In this document: piece after piece, positions 1-8,942 of the stretch | Layout of the letters: every line of letters starts with the position of its first letter | Numbering within the stretch: the stretch's first letter is position 1 | Assembly (NCBI GenBank): GCA_017528315.1 | Contig: JAFXOW010000003.1 | Location: 31,222 to 95,221 of the forward strand | Length of the DNA: 64,000 nt | Source of the DNA: Bacilli bacterium | GTDB lineage: Bacteria; Bacillota_I; Bacilli_A; RF39; UBA660 | Reading direction: 5' to 3' | Made by a program: the position numbers and the translations under genes | Notes under the pieces: generated by a model | Told to the model about the DNA's origin: nothing | Database searches by the model: none | Seen by the model: the letters and a program-made list of their open reading frames with translations, nothing else

Positions 1-91
1 ATTTTTTAGCATCTTCACATAACTTAATAATGTCCTCGACTGTTGCAATTTTTGATAAATTAGTACTATCTAAATATTCATTTATATTCAT
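1..91 (-). CDS. deoC: Deoxyribose-phosphate aldolase N-terminus (partial, runs off window)
   Basis: Only the first 30 codons are inside the window. They begin MNINEYLDSTNL and continue through IATVEDIIKLCEDAKK, which resembles the start of class I deoxyribose-phosphate aldolases (family pattern roughly Y-I-D-H-T-L-L-K-x-x-A-T-x-x-D-I-x-x-L-C-x-E-A). The ATG overlaps the TAA stop of the upstream phosphatase gene by one base, and AAGGAGG lies inside the end of that gene, so the two are translationally coupled. DeoC cleaves deoxyribose-5-phosphate to acetaldehyde and glyceraldehyde-3-phosphate. The call rests on a short stretch; the catalytic lysines are outside the window. Confidence 0.6.
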   Translation of the reverse strand, partial: MNINEYLDSTNLSKIATVEDIIKLCEDAKK

Positions 92-714
92 TATAATACC
101 TCCTTTAATTTTTTAAATTCTTTTATCTCTTTAACCTGTAATGGATTATCATTTTTTTTATAATTAAAATATATTACTGAAAGTCCTACTTCAAGTGCTC
201 CTTTAATATCTTTATTATAATCATCACCAATCATTAAACATTCTGATATTTTATTGGATCCACATGCTTTTTTAAAAGCTTTTTTATCTGGTTTCATATA
301 TTCTTCTCCACCGATTACTTCTTTAAAATATTTATAAATTTTGGCTTTCTTTAAACGATTACATTGAGGTTCTTTAAACCAATTAGTTAAAACTACTAAT
401 TCATACTTTTTACTTAAGTATTCTAAAATATCTATCACTTCTATTGATTTGTCACTCATACTTCCAAATAAATTTAAAAATCTATCTAAAAATTCAATTG
501 TTATCTTACTTTTAATATGTTTATTTATAAAATCAACCATTAACTTTTTATCATAATACCGGAATTCATTATCATATTCATCAATTAAAGCACTAAGGTA
601 CTTATAATCATCAACAATTTTATATTCTTTAATTGCTGTCTTAATTGCTTCTAAATACTCATCTTTCCACATAATTAAAGTATTATCTAAATCAAATATT
701 ATTCTTTTTATCAT
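91..714 (-). CDS. HAD-superfamily hydrolase (phosphatase-like)
   Basis: Soluble protein of about 207 residues with all four HAD motifs in order: FDLDNT (motif I nucleophile and acid) near the N-terminus, LTN (motif II) near residue 110, a Lys in the MKPDKKAF stretch (motif III), and GDDYNKD (motif IV). A helical cap lies between motifs I and II, as in HAD-IA phosphatases such as YjjG-type nucleotidases. The ATG at 714 is preferred to an in-frame GTG two codons upstream because GAGG sits at the right distance from it. It is the first gene after a T-box leader and is coupled to a deoC-like gene, so a nucleotide or sugar-phosphate substrate is possible but not shown. Confidence 0.8.
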   Translation of the reverse strand: MIKRIIFDLDNTLIMWKDEYLEAIKTAIKEYKIVDDYKYLSALIDEYDNEFRYYDKKLMVDFINKHIKSKITIEFLDRFLNLFGSMSDKSIEVIDILEYLSKKYELVVLTNWFKEPQCNRLKKAKIYKYFKEVIGGEEYMKPDKKAFKKACGSNKISECLMIGDDYNKDIKGALEVGLSVIYFNYKKNDNPLQVKEIKEFKKLKEVL

Positions 715-740
715 ACACACCTCTAAAAATAAAAATCACT

Positions 741-905
741 ACATACATAAGGACGACAAAATACCGTGGTACCACCTTATTTCTGTAATGATTTACACTT
801 TATATCCTTAACGCGGGAATTCGTTTTAACTCCATTTATGTAACTTCCATATTAATTTTACTAACTTACACCAACCGTCAGCTCTCTTTAAATTAATTAA
901 TATTT
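741..905 (-). promoter_or_regulatory. T-box leader (tRNA-sensing riboswitch)
   Basis: On the minus strand the leader contains the stem I start AGAGAGCTGACGG with GGTTGGTGTAAG, the linker CGCGTTAAGG, and the T-box core GGTGGTACCACGG followed by CGTCCTTAT, which can form the antiterminator. A competing terminator is visible: AAATCATTACA before the T-box pairs with TGTAGTGATTT after it, followed by TTTATTTTT. A plausible specifier is GTT in GGAAGTTACAT, which would mean Val-tRNA; this reading is uncertain. It reads directly into the HAD gene. The rest of the gene-free stretch 715-1048 holds two divergent promoters. Confidence 0.85.
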
Positions 906-934
906 AAATTAAACTTCTTTGTTAAATATACCTA

Positions 935-963
935 TATATTAACATATTTTCTTATTTTTGCAA
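935..963 (-). promoter_or_regulatory. Candidate promoter of the T-box transcript
   Basis: TTGCAA (963-958) is separated by 17 bases from AATATA (940-935) on the minus strand, about 30 bases upstream of the first conserved T-box segment. The -10 element is weak, and TATATA two bases further on is an alternative. Confidence 0.4.
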
Positions 964-995
964 GTGTTTTTGTTTAAATATACCAAATATAATGC

Positions 996-1024
996 TTTAC
1001 TTTTCCATACTTTTTTGATATAAT
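996..1024 (+). promoter_or_regulatory. Sigma-A-type promoter for the M15 carboxypeptidase
   Basis: TTTACT (996-1001), 17-base spacer, TATAAT (1019-1024) preceded by TGA, which gives an extended -10. The gene's ribosome binding site AAAGGGGGA follows at 1035-1043. Confidence 0.7.
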
Positions 1025-1048
1025 ATGTACTCCTAAAGGGGGAATGTT

Positions 1049-2044
1049 ATGTTTACCTGCAATAATATAAATTTATTAACATTTACTTACTATTTAAAAT
1101 ATATTTTAGCAATTAATATGACTATTGTACCCTTTATATACTTTTATCTAAATTTAATTAATTTAATAAAAAATAAAAAGAAATTAAATAAATGGTATAT
1201 TAAAAGAAGAATAAAACCTATTTTTTATATAATAATTCTATTTACCTTATCTTTAATACTTCATAACACATTAAATACTAGTAATAACATATGTTATTTA
1301 AGTGCTACTCCTAAAATTTATCACGAATATAAAAATAGTTATAATTTTTTACAAAATAAAGATATTGATAGTGAATTAAAAAATAATTATTTAAATAATA
1401 TTTTAACTAATAAGAGTAATAATACTTTAACAAGTACTGTTTATAAACAAGCCAATATTATAAAAGTTAATGAAGAAAAAAATAGTATTGTAGAAGAACC
1501 AAAAGTTATAGTAGAAGATAATTTTTTGAACGAAACAGATACAAATATTCAAAATAATGTTTATATAATTAATGGAACATTTAATTATCCTAAATATGTT
1601 TATGGTAATACTAATACCTATTCTGGTATGTTTTGTCCAAGTGACCCTCTAAATAATGGTTATAATAATCCTTATGGATATAATAATTATTTTTATACAA
1701 GACTTACAAGATTTATTGAAGAAGCTAGAAATAATGGTTATTTAATTACCATAAGTAGTCAAGGTTGTAGAACTTATGACACTCAAATAAATTATTATAA
1801 TACCATGACACCTGGAAGAGCGGCTTCTCCTGGTCTGTCTCTTCATGGTTTTGGAATAGCAAGTGATTTAGAATTTTATAATCAAGATGGATCAATTTGT
1901 TCATATTTTAGAACTGATTCAAGTTGTCCAAGTATGGGATGGGCACATCAAAATGCTGAAAAGTTTGGATTAACTTTCCCACTTCTATATTCAAATTATA
2001 AAGAAGATTGGCATATAGAACCCTTAAACAAATCTAAATACTAA
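1049..2044 (+). CDS. VanY-type D-alanyl-D-alanine carboxypeptidase (peptidase M15)
   Basis: Protein of 331 residues with hydrophobic segments near residues 20-38 and 55-72, a low-complexity linker rich in Asn, Lys and Glu to about residue 175, then an extracellular M15B domain. The zinc-site signatures are SLHGFGIASD near residue 263 (family pattern S-x-H-x-x-G-x-A-x-D) and DWHIEP near the C-terminus (W-H-x-E). The family trims the terminal D-Ala from peptidoglycan stem peptides. It is monocistronic, with its own extended -10 promoter and a bidirectional terminator shared with the convergent FemABX gene. An out-of-frame ATG at 1044 runs into a stop at once and was ignored. Confidence 0.85.
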   Translation: MFTCNNINLLTFTYYLKYILAINMTIVPFIYFYLNLINLIKNKKKLNKWYIKRRIKPIFYIIILFTLSLILHNTLNTSNNICYLSATPKIYHEYKNSYNFLQNKDIDSELKNNYLNNILTNKSNNTLTSTVYKQANIIKVNEEKNSIVEEPKVIVEDNFLNETDTNIQNNVYIINGTFNYPKYVYGNTNTYSGMFCPSDPLNNGYNNPYGYNNYFYTRLTRFIEEARNNGYLITISSQGCRTYDTQINYYNTMTPGRAASPGLSLHGFGIASDLEFYNQDGSICSYFRTDSSCPSMGWAHQNAEKFGLTFPLLYSNYKEDWHIEPLNKSKY

Positions 2045-2075
2045 AAAAACTAAGAAAATCTTAGTTTTTTTGTTA
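2045..2075. terminator. Bidirectional rho-independent terminator
   Basis: Stem AAAAACTAAGA / TCTTAGTTTTT with an AAA loop (2045-2069) and T-runs on both strands. It separates the convergent M15 and FemABX genes. Confidence 0.8.
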
Positions 2076-3326
2076 TTTTTTTTCTATTTTAGATTTAAAC
2101 TTATTATATATTCTCTCATTAATAACTAAATCAAATTCCCCTATATATTCCATAACAGTAGCATTAAATTGTAATTTAATATTATTTAAAGTCTTAAACT
2201 TTCCTAAATCTTCTTTATTAAAATCACCAACTACAGCATTTAAATTAAAGTACAAGAAATTTTCATTTTTATACTTCTTAATTAATTCCCATAATAGAAC
2301 ATATCTTGGATTAAATTTCAAATATTCTTCTAAATAACTATCAATAATAAGTTCAACCCCTCTATTATGTTTAATAGTAAAGGCAGCTCCTATTGTTAAA
2401 AATTCTGGATATTCTTTTGATAAATTAGTTGCGTATATAAGCTCATTTTTATAATAATTTAATTTCCTATCAGATTCCATCTTTTCATTAATAATTTTTT
2501 GTTTTTCTGACATAGGAACACTTGTATCTTGAACTAAATTAGCATATTTTTCATTAACTGCTAATTCTTGATCATACATTGCTTTCATATTATTTAAATA
2601 TTTATCTGTATTAATATTAATAAAGAAAATATCCATCTTATTATCAATTCCAAAATTATTAAATAGTCCTGTATAGTATTTCTTTCTTCTTTTCTTATTT
2701 TTTAAAACTATATACTTATACAATTCATCTATATTTCCATCTTTATCTTGAACAATTTCTACTCCAGCATTGGTACTGGTTTCTATTATTTTCTTAGCAT
2801 CATTAGAAATCTTAGCATAAATAGTTTTTAAATCACTTTGTAAACTAGTAAAAGCTACAAACCTTGGTTTATAATTTTCAAAATACTTATTAAATCCTTG
2901 ATGCTTATATTTATTTTTATTTAAAGTATTTAGAATATCATTAACTGCATTACTAAAATAAATAATATTACCATTTTTATCACGTTCAGAACAAATTACA
3001 GGCGGATCTATTTTAATAAAAGCATAATGTTGTTTTTTTAATAAATTAATAAGTCCCATAGTTACATTATGAACTAATTTTTTATCAGTATAATCAATTA
3101 AAAAACCTCGTGGAGCATAAGCATATTTGTAATATAAATAAACTGTTTTATATAAAAATAAAGTTGCACCAACTAATTGTTCATTTTCCACAAATCCTAC
3201 ATAAAAAGTATTTAATCCTTCATATTTAGATACATCAGCATATTTTGATGTTTGATAATATGTACTATATTTATGCTTATAAGCAAAATTATCAAATTCG
3301 TCTTTTGTAAGAGCAACTATTCGCAT
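2073..3326 (-). CDS. FemABX-family peptidyltransferase (interpeptide bridge synthesis)
   Basis: Soluble protein of about 417 residues with the FemAB double-GNAT architecture. Visible landmarks are YYQTSKYADV near the N-terminus, FYVGFVENEQLVGATLFLY, YAPRGFLIDY, FIKIDPP, a charged helical insertion in the middle, and a second GNAT half containing GVELIIDSY. The family transfers amino acids from aminoacyl-tRNA to the stem-peptide Lys of lipid II or, in FemX/MurM types, the first bridge residue. The ATG at 3326 is chosen because GAGGTG lies seven bases upstream; the longer reading frame to 3353 has no binding site. The specific amino acid cannot be told. Confidence 0.8.
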   Translation of the reverse strand: MRIVALTKDEFDNFAYKHKYSTYYQTSKYADVSKYEGLNTFYVGFVENEQLVGATLFLYKTVYLYYKYAYAPRGFLIDYTDKKLVHNVTMGLINLLKKQHYAFIKIDPPVICSERDKNGNIIYFSNAVNDILNTLNKNKYKHQGFNKYFENYKPRFVAFTSLQSDLKTIYAKISNDAKKIIETSTNAGVEIVQDKDGNIDELYKYIVLKNKKRRKKYYTGLFNNFGIDNKMDIFFININTDKYLNNMKAMYDQELAVNEKYANLVQDTSVPMSEKQKIINEKMESDRKLNYYKNELIYATNLSKEYPEFLTIGAAFTIKHNRGVELIIDSYLEEYLKFNPRYVLLWELIKKYKNENFLYFNLNAVVGDFNKEDLGKFKTLNNIKLQFNATVMEYIGEFDLVINERIYNKFKSKIEKK

Positions 3327-3420
3327 AACCAACACCTCGAGATTATTATACATATTTTTTGTTACTTTAGCAAGTAAGTATCTTTATTTTTGAAAAATTA
3401 TTTTATTTTTAATTGATTTA

Positions 3421-3429
3421 TGATATAAT
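3421..3429 (+). promoter_or_regulatory. Extended -10 promoter for the AAA+/membrane protein pair
   Basis: TGATATAAT (3421-3429), with no good -35. The ribosome binding site AAAGGTGG follows before the ATG at 3454. Confidence 0.6.
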
Positions 3430-3453
3430 GTAATTAATAAAGGTGGTGGCTAT

Positions 3454-4644
3454 ATGGATTTATTTGATACTATTGATATTAAAGATGAAGTTTTAGATAT
3501 ATCAAATAATAAAGAAACAAGTGATAGCGATATTGAAACATTAGATGATAATTATTTAAATAAAAATGTAGATATTAAATTAAATGATAATGAACCTGAA
3601 AATTTAGATGATTTAATTACTAAAATTGAAGATGTTAGTAAACAAATAGAAGATAATTCTAGTAATGAAGAAATTTCTGATTCAGAAGAAATAAAAGAAG
3701 ATGTTTCAAAAACAGATGAAATACCTAAAGAAAATAAATTTAGTTTGCTTGAGCAATATGGAGAAAATTTTAGTACCAAAGTCTATTTGACTAATCCTGC
3801 CATTGGACGTGATAAAGAAATTGGAGAATTAATTGTTACTTTACTTACTCCTGAAAAATCAGCAATTTTAGTTGGTAAACCTGGTATTGGTAAAACCGCT
3901 ATTGTTGAAGGTCTTGGATATAGAATTAAAAATAATAATGTTCCTGATGCCTTAAAAGGGTATACCATTTTTAAACTAAATACAGCAAGTTTAACAGGAG
4001 TTGATCCTTTAACTAATGAATTAAAAATTCAAAAAATAGTTGATAATCTTCAAACTTTAGATAAAGTCATGGTCTTTATAGATGAAATTCATACTTTAAT
4101 TGGAAATGGTGAAAACACTTTAGACTTTGCTAATATTTTTAAACCTGTTATTGATAGAGGTACTGTTAAACTAATAGGAGCTACTACTAGTGATGAATAT
4201 GATAGATATATTTTAAGAGATAAAGCTTTTGTAAGACGTTTCCAAAAAATTGAAGTAGCTGAACCAAATAGAGAAATGGTTATCCAAATTATGATGGGTA
4301 CTTATCCTAAATTTGAGAAAAAAATGAATCTTACTTTGAAATATAGTGATTTTATTAAAGAAAAAATAATGGCTTTTATAACAGATGCAACTACTGAATT
4401 TAAAAGAGTTTATGAAACTTCAGTTAGATATCCAGATATATCGCTTACAATACTGCAATCAGCATTTTCTTACGCATCATTTGATAATCGACAAGAAGTA
4501 ACAATTAGAGATATTAGAAAAGCTATTAAAAATACTAAATTAATATATCCTGATGTAATAAAAAAAGAACTTATAAAATTCAACCAAGATTTTCGTGATG
4601 TATATTTAATGGAAACTAAACAAATTTTAAAGGATGAAGTATGA
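3454..4644 (+). CDS. Single-domain Clp-type AAA+ ATPase with acidic N-terminal tail
   Basis: Protein of 396 residues. Residues 1 to about 95 are strongly acidic and low in complexity (Asp, Glu, Asn, Ser, Lys), probably disordered. The rest is one AAA+ module most like the first ATPase domain of ClpA/B/C: PAIGRDKEIGELI, Walker A GKPGIGKT near residue 141, Walker B VFIDEIHTLIG near 206, sensor IGATTSDEYDRYI, and arginine-finger region FVRRFQKIEV near 252. There is no Clp N-domain, no middle coiled coil and no second AAA+ domain with a ClpP loop, so this is not a normal Clp unfoldase. It overlaps the following membrane-protein gene by four bases (ATGA), suggesting a joint function. Role unknown. 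Confidence 0.75.
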   Translation: MDLFDTIDIKDEVLDISNNKETSDSDIETLDDNYLNKNVDIKLNDNEPENLDDLITKIEDVSKQIEDNSSNEEISDSEEIKEDVSKTDEIPKENKFSLLEQYGENFSTKVYLTNPAIGRDKEIGELIVTLLTPEKSAILVGKPGIGKTAIVEGLGYRIKNNNVPDALKGYTIFKLNTASLTGVDPLTNELKIQKIVDNLQTLDKVMVFIDEIHTLIGNGENTLDFANIFKPVIDRGTVKLIGATTSDEYDRYILRDKAFVRRFQKIEVAEPNREMVIQIMMGTYPKFEKKMNLTLKYSDFIKEKIMAFITDATTEFKRVYETSVRYPDISLTILQSAFSYASFDNRQEVTIRDIRKAIKNTKLIYPDVIKKELIKFNQDFRDVYLMETKQILKDEV

Positions 4645-5015
4645 GTAAAATAATTTACTATCTAAGATTTATTCTATTTATTCCTTTTTTAATATGTTTA
4701 TTTCTTTTAATTGATAAGATATTTACTATGAAAATATATGGTTCTATATTTTTTATATTCTGTTTACTTTATTCAATATTTATTATTTTATCAATTTTAT
4801 CTAAAAAGAAGGTATTTATTACAACTATATCTTATAATATATTAAACATTGGTATATATTTTTATTATTTTATAATATTTTACTTTACTTATAATTTAAC
4901 TAGATTAGAAATAATAAATAATCGTTATTATTATAATAATAACTTTATATTAATGTGTATACTGCTTGGTTTTCAAATAATTTATACCATATTTTTAAAT
5001 ACTGAAGAAAAATAA
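4641..5015 (+). CDS. Small four-helix membrane protein, function unknown
   Basis: 124 residues, almost wholly hydrophobic, with about four predicted membrane helices (roughly 5-25, 33-55, 63-85, 100-120) and short Lys/Tyr/Asn-rich loops. No recognised family motif. Translation is coupled to the preceding AAA+ gene through an ATGA overlap, so it may anchor or be remodelled by that ATPase; this is inference from context only. Confidence 0.65.
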   Translation: MSKIIYYLRFILFIPFLICLFLLIDKIFTMKIYGSIFFIFCLLYSIFIILSILSKKKVFITTISYNILNIGIYFYYFIIFYFTYNLTRLEIINNRYYYNNNFILMCILLGFQIIYTIFLNTEEK

Positions 5016-5045
5016 GATACTTTATTAAAGTATCTTATTTATTAT
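5010..5045. terminator. Bidirectional terminator
   Basis: 14-base perfect stem AAATAAGATACTTT / AAAGTATCTTATTT with an ATT loop (5010-5040), between convergent genes. A T-rich stretch follows on the + strand. Confidence 0.75.
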
Positions 5046-5797
5046 TTTTTAATAGTAGGTTCTAAAACAATTGCTTGCAAACTTTTATATATATCTTCAT
5101 TTTTAATTTTTAATTCCGTTGGATCTATATTAGAACGAACCTGATAAATAGAATTTCCATATTGACCATAATTAAGTAATAATCTAAGTTTTTCTTCACT
5201 ATGAAGTATATCATCACGTCTTTTTATTTCTTCTTCATTTTCCTTTATTGTCTTATCTAAATATCCTATTACTTCTTCTCGTTCAATTCCTGATAAAGAC
5301 TTTAATTTTATATCAAGATAATTAAATATTTTAGTTTGAAGTATATCAATATATTTTAATGATAATTCAAAAATTTCCAAATCCTTTTGAAGATTATTTA
5401 TCTTTAAAAGAATATTATTTAAAACATCTTCACGACTAGCCCCTAGTCTTTTTGCTTCCTCAGTAATACTATCATCATCGTCTAAAAATTCTTTTTTTTG
5501 CTCAATCAAATCACGATTATCTCCAATTCTTTCATTATTCTTTAAAGTCCTAAGATAAATATCTGTATATATTTCTATAACTTTTAAAATAGATAATTTA
5601 TCTAATCTTTCCACAATTTTATCACACATTAAATTTAATACGTTTGATATATTTGGATACTTAACAAAATAAACTGAACTTGAATATCCTAAATAAATAG
5701 AAATCAATTCTTCAACATTCATTTTTTCAAGACTAACTATTATCTCTGGTAAAAATTTCTCATCATCATTATATTTTTTTATTAAACTTTCTATCAT
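5042..5797 (-). CDS. Hypothetical helical, charged protein
   Basis: 251 residues, rich in Glu, Lys, Ile and Leu, predicted almost entirely alpha-helical with likely coiled coil from about residue 90 to 200. No signal peptide, membrane segment or recognised motif. The ATG at 5797 has GGAGCG upstream. It lies 53 bases downstream of clpC on the same strand and may share its transcript, but no functional link can be shown. Confidence 0.6.
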   Translation of the reverse strand: MIESLIKKYNDDEKFLPEIIVSLEKMNVEELISIYLGYSSSVYFVKYPNISNVLNLMCDKIVERLDKLSILKVIEIYTDIYLRTLKNNERIGDNRDLIEQKKEFLDDDDSITEEAKRLGASREDVLNNILLKINNLQKDLEIFELSLKYIDILQTKIFNYLDIKLKSLSGIEREEVIGYLDKTIKENEEEIKRRDDILHSEEKLRLLLNYGQYGNSIYQVRSNIDPTELKIKNEDIYKSLQAIVLEPTIKK

Positions 5798-5850
5798 TTT
5801 AACGCTCCATTCTAATAATAGAATATCATTAAAAGATTTAATTGTAAATA

Positions 5851-8148
5851 TTAAATATGACTTATTTCTATTTTTTTGTTATTTATTAAAAGATTATCTA
5901 TAACAATATTATCAACTTTATCTTCAATTATCTTTTTTATTTGTCTTGCTCCATATTGTTCATAACTTGACATAGCTATTATGTCATTAACTACCTGTTT
6001 TTGTATTACTAATTCTATTTTTTGATTTTTAAATTTATTTTTAACTTTATATAATTCTTTTTCAATAATTAATTTTATATCTTGTTTAGTTAAATCATTA
6101 AAATTAATAACAAAATCTAATCTATTTAAAAATTCAGTAGTAAATACTTCTTTTAGAGTATTCTTTATAATAATATCTTTATTATTGTTAAAACCTATTG
6201 AATTAATGTTTGATGCTTGATTACTAGTCATAATTATAATAATATGATTAAAATATATTTTTTCTAAACTAGAATTTGTTATAAAACCATCATCTAATAT
6301 TTGTAAGAATAAATTAATAAAACTAGAACTTGCTTTTTCTATTTCATCAATTAAGATAACTGAATTAGGATTATTTTTAACTTCATCTAAAACACTTACA
6401 TTTTCAAATCCTACATATCCTGGAGGCGAGCCAATTATTTTACTTATGGAATGAGATTCATTATATTCTGATGCATCTATTCTAATTAAATGAGCTTTTA
6501 ATAAATTAGCATATACTTTAACAAGTTCAGTTTTACCTACTCCACTTTTACCAACAAATAAGAAAGACAAAGGTTTACTAGTGTTTTTTAAGCCCATTTT
6601 TATTTTAATAGTTTCATATGCTAATTTACTAATAGCCTCATTCTGACCTATTATTTGTTCTTTTAACTTTTTTTCTAGTTTTAATAAATTATTTGTATTA
6701 TATTTATCTATCTCATAAATTGGTATATTGGTTTTAGATTTTAAGACATCTTTCACATCTTCTAGTTTTACTTCTTTTCTTTGTTTAAATTTAATATTTA
6801 ACTTATTTATTTTATCTTCTAAAATTATTTCTTCTTCTTTTAATTTAACGGCTTGTTCAAAATTTTGATTAATTATATAATTATTTTTTTCTTTTTCAAT
6901 TTTTTTAAGTTTTCCTATATAGTTTTCTAATTTTAAAGTATCTTTATCTTTGACTAAGGATCTTTTAGTACAGGCTTCGTCTAAAATATCTATTGATTTA
7001 TCAGGATTTTTTCGATTAAAAATATATTTATCACTAAGATTTACAATAGCATCTATTATTTTTTCATTAACTACTACTTTATGAAAATTTTCATAAATAG
7101 TTTTAATATGTTCTAATATATATTTAGTCTCTTCAAGATTAGGTTCTTTAATTAAAATAGTTTGAAAACGTCTATTTAAAGCCTTATCTTTTTCAATAGT
7201 ATCTTTATATTCATTTAAGGTAGTAGCTCCAATTAGTTTGAATTTACCTCTAGCCAGAGCTGGTTTTAAGATATTAGCAGCATCAATTACACCTTCAGCT
7301 CCTCCAGCACCAACAATTGAATGCATCTCATCTATAAATATTATTAAATCAGGATTATTTTCTATCTCGCGAATTATTTTTTCTATTTTTTCTTCAAATT
7401 CACCACGATACTTTGTTCCAGCTACTAAATTAGACATCGAAATTGATAATATTTTTTTATTTTCTAGTTCTGTTGGTACTTCATGTTTTAAAATTTTTAA
7501 AGCTAAATTCTCTACAATCGCCGTTTTTCCAACCCCTGCATCCCCTAACAATAAAGGATTATTTTTATTTTTTCGAAGTAATATTTCTATTAATCTTTCA
7601 GTCTCTGCATCACGTCCTATAACTGGATCGATTTTACCACTTTTAGCCATTTCAACTAAATCTATTCCATATTCATAGACCAATAATTTTTTTCTACTTT
7701 TCTTGCTACTTTTTGGTTCATCATTCTCCTTTTCTAAAAAAACTTGATATAATTCATCTATATTTGCTCCTAAATTATTAAGGATTCTTATTCCAATTCC
7801 TTCCCCTTCTTCTAAAATAGCCAAAAATATATTATTAGGAGTAACTTCTATATCATCATTTTCTTTAGTATCAATAATAGCATTTTCTATAATTCTTTTT
7901 AACATAGGAGTATATATAAAATAATTATTCAAACTATTTCCTATTCCAATTGTATTAATAAGTTCTTATCGAAAATTATCATAGGTAATATGATATTCTT
8001 TAAGTTTTAAAGTAATATTTAAATCTTTATTTTTTAAAATACTAAGTATTAAATGTTCACTTCCAACGAAAGGATGCTTTAATTCTTGCATTTCTCGTTT
8101 AGCATTTTTTAATATCTTACGTAGTTCTTCTGAAAAGTTCTCTTGCAT
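5851..8148 (-). pseudogene. clpC: ClpC-type AAA+ unfoldase interrupted by one in-frame TAA
   Basis: Read from the ATG at 8148 the frame encodes the first Clp_N repeat (MQENFSEELRKILKNAKRE, then HPFVGSEHLILSIL) up to TTT CGA TAA, with the stop at 7968-7966. The same frame then continues without a break as ELINTIGIGNSLNNYFIYTP, the second Clp_N repeat, and on through two AAA+ domains: Walker A GDAGVGKT near codon 201, DEMHSIVGAGG, a short middle coiled coil, and Walker A GKSGVGKT near codon 532. The full frame is about 765 codons, near ClpC length. Without readthrough, restart at the TTG at 7932 would give 693 residues lacking the first repeat. It could be a true nonsense mutation, a sequence error or readthrough. 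clpP lies elsewhere in the window. Confidence 0.85.
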
Positions 8149-8228
8149 ATAATTCCTCCATATATACTATATGTAAATTACTATTTTTTATAAATTAATC
8201 TAATCGACAAATATTTTTTTTAATGTAT

Positions 8229-8262
8229 AAAAAAAATATAATGAAAAAAATTCATTATATTT
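8229..8262 (-). terminator. Terminator of the AGCS-ung operon
   Basis: Stem AAATATAATGAA / TTCATTATATTT (8234-8245 with 8251-8262). On the minus strand it is followed by a T-run corresponding to the A-run at 8229-8233. Confidence 0.75.
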
Positions 8263-8938
8263 AATTTATTTGCCAATCAATTGGCTCTAAATTATTTTTA
8301 ATTAAAAAGTCATTAGTCTTAGAAAATGGACGTGAACCAAAGAAACCATTATAAGCTGAAAATGGTGATGGATGAGCAGATTCTATTATATAATGTTTAG
8401 GATTGGTAATATATTTCTTTTTACTACGAGCAAAACTTCCCCAAAGAATAAACACAACTGGTTCGTCTTTTTCATTTATTTTTTTGATAACATTATCAGT
8501 AAATTCTTCCCAGCCAATATTTTTATGACTTGCAGCTTGATCTTTTATTACCGTTAAAACAGCATTTAATAATAATACTCCTTGTTTAGCCCATGAAACT
8601 AATGATCCATCAGGTGGAATAGTACATCCCATATCATCATGTAATTCTTTAAAGATATTATTTAAAGAAGGTGGCTTTCTAATACCTTTTTTAACTGAAA
8701 AACTAAGTCCTTCTGCTTCACCTATCCCATGATAAGGATCTTGTCCTAGTATTACAACTTTTAAATTCTTATAACTTGTATACCTAAATGCTTTAAATAC
8801 TTCATTTTTAGGTGGAAATACTGTTACTCTTTTATATTCACCTTGAACATGTTTTAATAAATTATAAAAATATTCTTTTTTAAATTCATCTTGTAAAACT
8901 ATATCCCAATCATTTCCAATAATTTCAATTTTTTCCAC
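8261..8938 (-). CDS. ung: Uracil-DNA glycosylase (family 1)
   Basis: 225 residues, full length for UDG family 1. Motif VVILGQDPYHG carries the catalytic Asp near residue 66, followed by GLSFSVKKGIRKPPSLNNI, VLLLNAVLTV, and the His-containing loop HPSPFSA near the C-terminus. It removes uracil from DNA to start base excision repair. The start is GTG at 8938, four bases after the stop of the transporter gene; the ribosome binding site GTGAGG lies within the end of that gene. Confidence 0.95.
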   Translation of the reverse strand: MEKIEIIGNDWDIVLQDEFKKEYFYNLLKHVQGEYKRVTVFPPKNEVFKAFRYTSYKNLKVVILGQDPYHGIGEAEGLSFSVKKGIRKPPSLNNIFKELHDDMGCTIPPDGSLVSWAKQGVLLLNAVLTVIKDQAASHKNIGWEEFTDNVIKKINEKDEPVVFILWGSFARSKKKYITNPKHYIIESAHPSPFSAYNGFFGSRPFSKTNDFLIKNNLEPIDWQIN

Positions 8939-8942
8939 GATA

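Noticed and set aside
7238..7678. 146-codon + strand open frame opposite clpC
   Set aside because: It mirrors the AAA+ domain of clpC on the other strand; its protein is a Ser/Ile-rich shadow with no ribosome binding site. Similar antisense frames opposite clpB, uvrA, dnaB, gap-kinase and the LysM gene were left out for the same reason.
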